Positions 29,766 to 32,637 of a DNA stretch of 32,637 bases are shown in pieces. The stretch is from VFKU01 sp038916785 (GTDB lineage Bacteria > Hydrogenedentota > Hydrogenedentia > Hydrogenedentales > GCA-2746185). Location: assembly GCA_038916785.1 (NCBI GenBank), contig JBCLBO010000032.1, positions 1 through 32,637 of the forward strand, read 5' to 3'. Position numbers and translations under genes: made by a program. The notes under the pieces are model-generated. The model was not told where the DNA came from and searched no databases. It saw nothing but the letters and a program-made list of their open reading frames with translations. How positions within the stretch are numbered: the stretch's first letter is position 1; each line of letters begins with the position of its first letter.

Positions 29766-30926
29766 ATGATCGTATCGGTTCCCAAGGAAACGGCATCCGG
29801 CGAGCGCCGTGTCGCGCTGGTTCCGGAATCCTGCAAGAAACTAATTCAGGCAGGCTATGCCGTGGCCATCGAAGCGGGAGCAGGCGACGCGGCTTACTTC
29901 CCGGACGAGGCCTATCGGGCGGTGGGCGCTACGGTGGAGCGCGATGCCGCGTCACTACTGGGCAAGGCCGACTTCGTGGTCCGCGTGAACGCGCCCGCGG
30001 CAAGCGGCCCCGCGGGGCGGAACGAGGTGGAGTGGATGCAGCAGGGCGCGCTCCTGTTGGGGTCGCTCATGCCGCTGCGCAACCTCGGTGTGGTGCGTGC
30101 CTTGGCGGCGCGAAACATCACCGCCTTCTCGACGGACGCGATCCCCCGCACCACGCGCGCGCAGCCGATGGACACGCTCTCGTCCCAGGCCAACATCACC
30201 GGCTATCGCGGCGCGCTGCTCGCGGCCGTGGAGCTGCCCAGGTACTTCCCGATGTTGATGACGGCGGCGGGGATGGTGCCCGCCGCCAAGGTGTTCGTGG
30301 TGGGAGCGGCCGTGGCGGGGTTGCAGGCGATCGCGACCGCGCGGCGGCTGGGCGCCAACGTCACCGCGACCGACGTCCGCCCTGAGGTGAAAGAACAGAT
30401 CGAGAGTGTGGGCGGCAAGTACGTCGGCATCGAACTCAAGGAGAGCGCGGTGGCGGGAGGCGGTTACGCCAAGGAGATGTCGGAAGAGGACAAGACCCGC
30501 CAGCGCGACCTGCTGGCGGAGCACTGCGCCGCCGTAGACGTCGTGATCACCACCGCGCTGATCGGCGGGGTGTTCGCGCCCATGCTGATCACCAAGGAAA
30601 TCGTACGCCGGATGCGGCCCGGATCCGTCATCGTTGACCTTGCGGCCGACGGCGGCGGCAACTGCGAGCTGTCGCGGCCCGGCGAAACCGTAGTGGAGCA
30701 CGGCGTGAAAATCCTGGCGCCGCTCAACGTTCCCTCCGGCATGCCCACGCACGCCAGCACGCTGTTCTCGCGCAATGTTGCCGCTTTCCTGCTGGCGTTC
30801 ACCAAGGACCAGGCATTCCAGTTGGACCTGGCGGACGACATCCAGCAGGGGGCCCTGATTACCCACGCGGGCCAAGTGATGCACGCGCGCACCAAGGAAG
30901 CACTCGCGAAAGCGGAGGGACAATGA
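29766..30926 (+). CDS. pntAA: NAD(P) transhydrogenase subunit alpha part 1 (NAD-binding domain I)
   Basis: A 386-aa soluble dI component of the Re/Si-specific proton-translocating transhydrogenase, which uses the proton gradient to drive hydride transfer from NADH to NADP+. The start 'MIVSVPKETASGERRVALVP' and the loops 'QPMDTLSSQANITGYRGALL' and 'MTAAGMVPAAKVFVVGAAVA' are typical of PntA. The dinucleotide motif reads GAAVAG where GAGVAG is usual, a conservative change. The Q132-type loop region 'SSQANITGYR' is intact. The transmembrane part is a separate gene, the three-subunit arrangement seen in many bacteria. ATG at 29766 with GGAG 5 nt upstream. Its TGA overlaps the ATG of a 12-codon frame leading to pntAB. 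Confidence 0.95.
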   Translation: MIVSVPKETASGERRVALVPESCKKLIQAGYAVAIEAGAGDAAYFPDEAYRAVGATVERDAASLLGKADFVVRVNAPAASGPAGRNEVEWMQQGALLLGSLMPLRNLGVVRALAARNITAFSTDAIPRTTRAQPMDTLSSQANITGYRGALLAAVELPRYFPMLMTAAGMVPAAKVFVVGAAVAGLQAIATARRLGANVTATDVRPEVKEQIESVGGKYVGIELKESAVAGGGYAKEMSEEDKTRQRDLLAEHCAAVDVVITTALIGGVFAPMLITKEIVRRMRPGSVIVDLAADGGGNCELSRPGETVVEHGVKILAPLNVPSGMPTHASTLFSRNVAAFLLAFTKDQAFQLDLADDIQQGALITHAGQVMHARTKEALAKAEGQ

Positions 30927-30961
30927 AGACACTGCTCATGCAACTCATCGGGGCCGCGTAG
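30923..30961 (+). other. 12-codon frame ending in TAG, in phase with pntAB
   Basis: ATG at 30923 overlaps the pntAA stop (ATGA), reads 'MKTLLMQLIGAA' and stops at TAG (30959-30961). It is in the same frame as pntAB, which begins two codons later at 30965. It may be the original, now interrupted, N-terminus of pntAB or a coupling mini-ORF. Confidence 0.5.
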
Positions 30962-30964
30962 GCC

Positions 30965-31276
30965 ATGCAGCCCGCCCAACCTTTCGACTTCTGGTCCATG
31001 GTGTTCGTGTTCCTGCTGTCCACGTTTATCGGGATCGGAGTAGTTCGCCGGGTGTCCCGGCTTCTGCACACGCCCTTGATGTCCATCACCAACGCGATCT
31101 CGGCCATCGCGGTGGTAGGGTCGATCATCGTCACGGGGTCCGACTATCCCACCGAGATCCGGCTCATGGGCGCGGTGGCGCTGTTCGCCTCGACGACCAA
31201 CATCGTGAGCGGATTCCTGATCACGTACCGCATGCTCAAGATGTTCAAGACGACGCGCGGGGGAGGCCGGAAATGA
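30965..31276 (+). CDS. pntAB: NAD(P) transhydrogenase subunit alpha part 2 (membrane)
   Basis: A 103-aa membrane component with the first helices of the proton channel domain dII. Hydrophobic helices lie at about residues 12-25, 43-58 and 68-88. The conserved stretch 'LLHTPLMSITNAISAIAVVG' is the family signature. I start at the ATG at 30965. The frame is open only two codons further upstream, where a TAG separates it from an in-phase ATG overlapping pntAA. Reinitiation after that mini-ORF could supply translation, since no strong ribosome site stands before 30965. Its TGA overlaps the pntB start (ATGA). Confidence 0.92.
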   Translation: MQPAQPFDFWSMVFVFLLSTFIGIGVVRRVSRLLHTPLMSITNAISAIAVVGSIIVTGSDYPTEIRLMGAVALFASTTNIVSGFLITYRMLKMFKTTRGGGRK

Positions 31277-32637
31277 TGGCCTCCATCGTTCAGTTGGCCT
31301 ACCTCACGGCGGCCAGCCTGTTCATCTTTTCGCTGCACTGGATGAACGACCCGAAGACGGCCCGCCGCAGCGTGTTCGCCGGGGCCACCGCCATGCTGCT
31401 CGCGGCCGCGGCCACGTGGATTCAACCCGTAGTGGTGCACCACGGCTGGGTAATTCTGGCGATCCTCGCCGGATTCGCCGTCGGCATCCCGCTCTCGATG
31501 GTGCCGCTGACGGCCGTGCCGCAACGGACCGCGCTGTCCCACGCGTTCGGCGGCCTCGCGGTCGGGCTGGTTGGCACCGCGAAGTACTATCACTGGTACA
31601 GCGAGGGCGGAGCGCAACTGACGGCGTTCAAGATGACGGCGATCATCGCGGAGATCCTGCTGGGCTTTCTCACCTTCACCGGCAGCCTGATGGCGGCCGG
31701 GAAGCTGCAAGAGGTGAAGTGGATCCCCCAGCGGCCGGTGACGTACCGGGGCCAGAACTTCACCAACATCGGGTTGCTGGTCCTGGCGGTCGTGATCGGC
31801 ATCATGCTGATTCTGAACCCGATGGCGCAGTGGGCCCCGATGATGTTTCCCATGGTCATTGGGCTCGCGTTGATCTTTGGCGTGCTGCTGGTCATCCCGA
31901 TCGGCGGCGCGGACATGCCCACGGTGATTTCGATCCTGAACGCCTACGCCGGTCTCGCCGCAGTGGCCATGGGCTTTATGCTGGACAACAAACTGCTGAT
32001 CACGGCCGGCGCGCTCGATGGGTCCAGCGGTCTCATCCTGTCCATCATTATGTGTCGCGCGATGAACCGCTCCTTCATCAATGTGCTGTTTGGCGCGTTC
32101 GGCCAGGTGCAGCAGGCCAAACCGCTCGAGCCGGGGAATGCATACAAGTCGGAGACCATCGAGGGCGCGGCCCAGGTGCTGGAACAAGCCAATCTGGTGG
32201 TGATCGTGCCGGGGTACGGCATGGCCGTGGCGCAAGCGCAGCACAAGATCCGCGAGTTGTACGACCAACTCACGAAGCGGGGCATCACGGTAAAGTTCGC
32301 CATTCACCCCGTGGCGGGACGCATGCCGGGCCACATGAACGTGCTGCTGGCCGAGGCCGACATCCCGTATACGGACCTGGTGGAGATGAGCGACATCAAC
32401 GCCGACATGCCGCAGTGCGACGTGGCGCTGGTGGTGGGGGCCAATGACGTGGTGAACCCGGTGGCGCGTCACGACAAAACCAGCCCCATCTACGGCATGC
32501 CCATCATCGACGCCGACAAAGCCAAGACCATCTTCGTCATCAAGCGTAGCACCCGGCCGGGGTTCGCGGGCATCGACAACGAACTGTACTTCTCAGACCG
32601 GACGTGGATGCTATTCGGGGATGCGAAGAACGTGATC
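31273..32637 (+). CDS. pntB: NAD(P) transhydrogenase subunit beta (partial, runs off window)
   Basis: The beta subunit: membrane domain dII helices (residues 1 to about 265) and the NADP(H)-binding domain dIII. 455 codons are present, and family length of about 460-470 suggests only the last few residues are missing. Signatures include 'FGGLAVGLVGTAKYYHWYSE', 'GGADMPTVISILNAYAGLAA', 'MGFMLDNKLLITAGALDGSS', and in dIII 'VVIVPGYGMAVAQAQHKIRE', 'FAIHPVAGRMPGHMNVLLAE' and 'VGANDVVNPVA'. The ATG at 31273 overlaps the pntAB stop, with GGGAGG upstream; the next codon is also ATG. It completes a three-gene operon generating NADPH from NADH. Base use is like its neighbours. Confidence 0.95.
   Translation, partial: MMASIVQLAYLTAASLFIFSLHWMNDPKTARRSVFAGATAMLLAAAATWIQPVVVHHGWVILAILAGFAVGIPLSMVPLTAVPQRTALSHAFGGLAVGLVGTAKYYHWYSEGGAQLTAFKMTAIIAEILLGFLTFTGSLMAAGKLQEVKWIPQRPVTYRGQNFTNIGLLVLAVVIGIMLILNPMAQWAPMMFPMVIGLALIFGVLLVIPIGGADMPTVISILNAYAGLAAVAMGFMLDNKLLITAGALDGSSGLILSIIMCRAMNRSFINVLFGAFGQVQQAKPLEPGNAYKSETIEGAAQVLEQANLVVIVPGYGMAVAQAQHKIRELYDQLTKRGITVKFAIHPVAGRMPGHMNVLLAEADIPYTDLVEMSDINADMPQCDVALVVGANDVVNPVARHDKTSPIYGMPIIDADKAKTIFVIKRSTRPGFAGIDNELYFSDRTWMLFGDAKNVI

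Noticed and set aside
14499..30961. Reassignment of TAG as a sense codon
   Set aside because: In-frame TAGs occur in three places, but the sigma factor, anti-sigma factor, copA and the Fe-S carrier end naturally at TAG, so genome-wide recoding is unlikely.
31144..32472. 442-codon minus-strand frame
   Set aside because: Antisense to pntAB and pntB; His/Arg-rich shadow product.
1..32637. CRISPR array, tRNA, rRNA or known riboswitch
   Set aside because: No regularly spaced direct repeats with unique spacers and no cloverleaf or rRNA-like sequence were recognised on either strand.

Overview
The window is GC-rich bacterial chromosome, apparently from a Gram-negative: there are many signal peptides, a phage-shock (Psp) system and periplasmic-type quinoproteins. 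No rRNA, tRNA or other phylogenetic marker is present. Gene content and the interspersed short repeats would fit a Hydrogenedentota- or PVC-like lineage, but this is a weak impression. Stop usage (TAA, TGA and TAG all end good genes) indicates the standard code.

Layout. 0-2 kb: an ECF sigma factor and its zinc-finger membrane anti-sigma factor on the minus strand, with a candidate autoregulated promoter. 2-7.2 kb, plus strand: an M20 dipeptidase, a VapBC toxin-antitoxin pair with a near-perfect sigma-70 promoter that overlaps an operator palindrome and looks leaderless, a small exported protein and a CopA-type copper ATPase. 7.2-7.6 kb: a gene-free stretch of hairpin repeats. 7.6-11.5 kb, minus strand: an eight-gene extended psp operon (PilZ-like protein, PspA, three tandem PspB-like proteins, PspC, a DUF4097 protein, a small membrane protein) behind a sigma-54 -24/-12 promoter. 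The activator PspF is divergent (11.66-12.79 kb), and its stop codon overlaps a HEPN/AbiU2-like gene of AT-richer composition.

13.5-15 kb is a decayed zone: an IscA/SufA-type gene frameshifted at a G10 tract, a 3'-truncated short-chain dehydrogenase and an EXPERA-family membrane gene with two in-frame TAG codons. At 15.1-17.5 kb a YgfZ-TPR gene carries a complete REP/RAYT transposon (30-bp perfect inverted repeats, Y1 HUH transposase) inserted in frame, so one 803-codon reading frame runs through host gene, element and host gene again. A secreted amidohydrolase (17.6-19.1 kb) and an exported beta-propeller protein (minus strand) follow.

At 20.6-21.7 kb is a 1,026-bp IS1595-like derivative. 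It has terminal inverted repeats, a perfect 8-bp target duplication, the antisense tail of an ISXO2-type transposase and an AT-richer passenger membrane-protein gene, and it interrupts an already decaying host gene. A 153-bp MITE at 29.4 kb has closely matching termini and its own 8-bp duplication, so the two belong to one family. Between them, on the minus strand, lie a GDPD phosphodiesterase, a TPR lipoprotein-like or secreted protein, an esterase-fold protein whose nucleophile is Asp instead of Ser, a GT2-methyltransferase fusion and a PQQ dehydrogenase with an inserted cytochrome c. The window ends in the proton-translocating transhydrogenase operon pntAA-pntAB-pntB; pntB runs off the edge.

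Functionally the region combines envelope-stress sensing (ECF/anti-sigma, Psp), metal and redox homeostasis (CopA, Pnt, PQQ dehydrogenase), defence or stress modules (VapBC, HEPN) and several small mobile elements whose insertion points can be read to the base.
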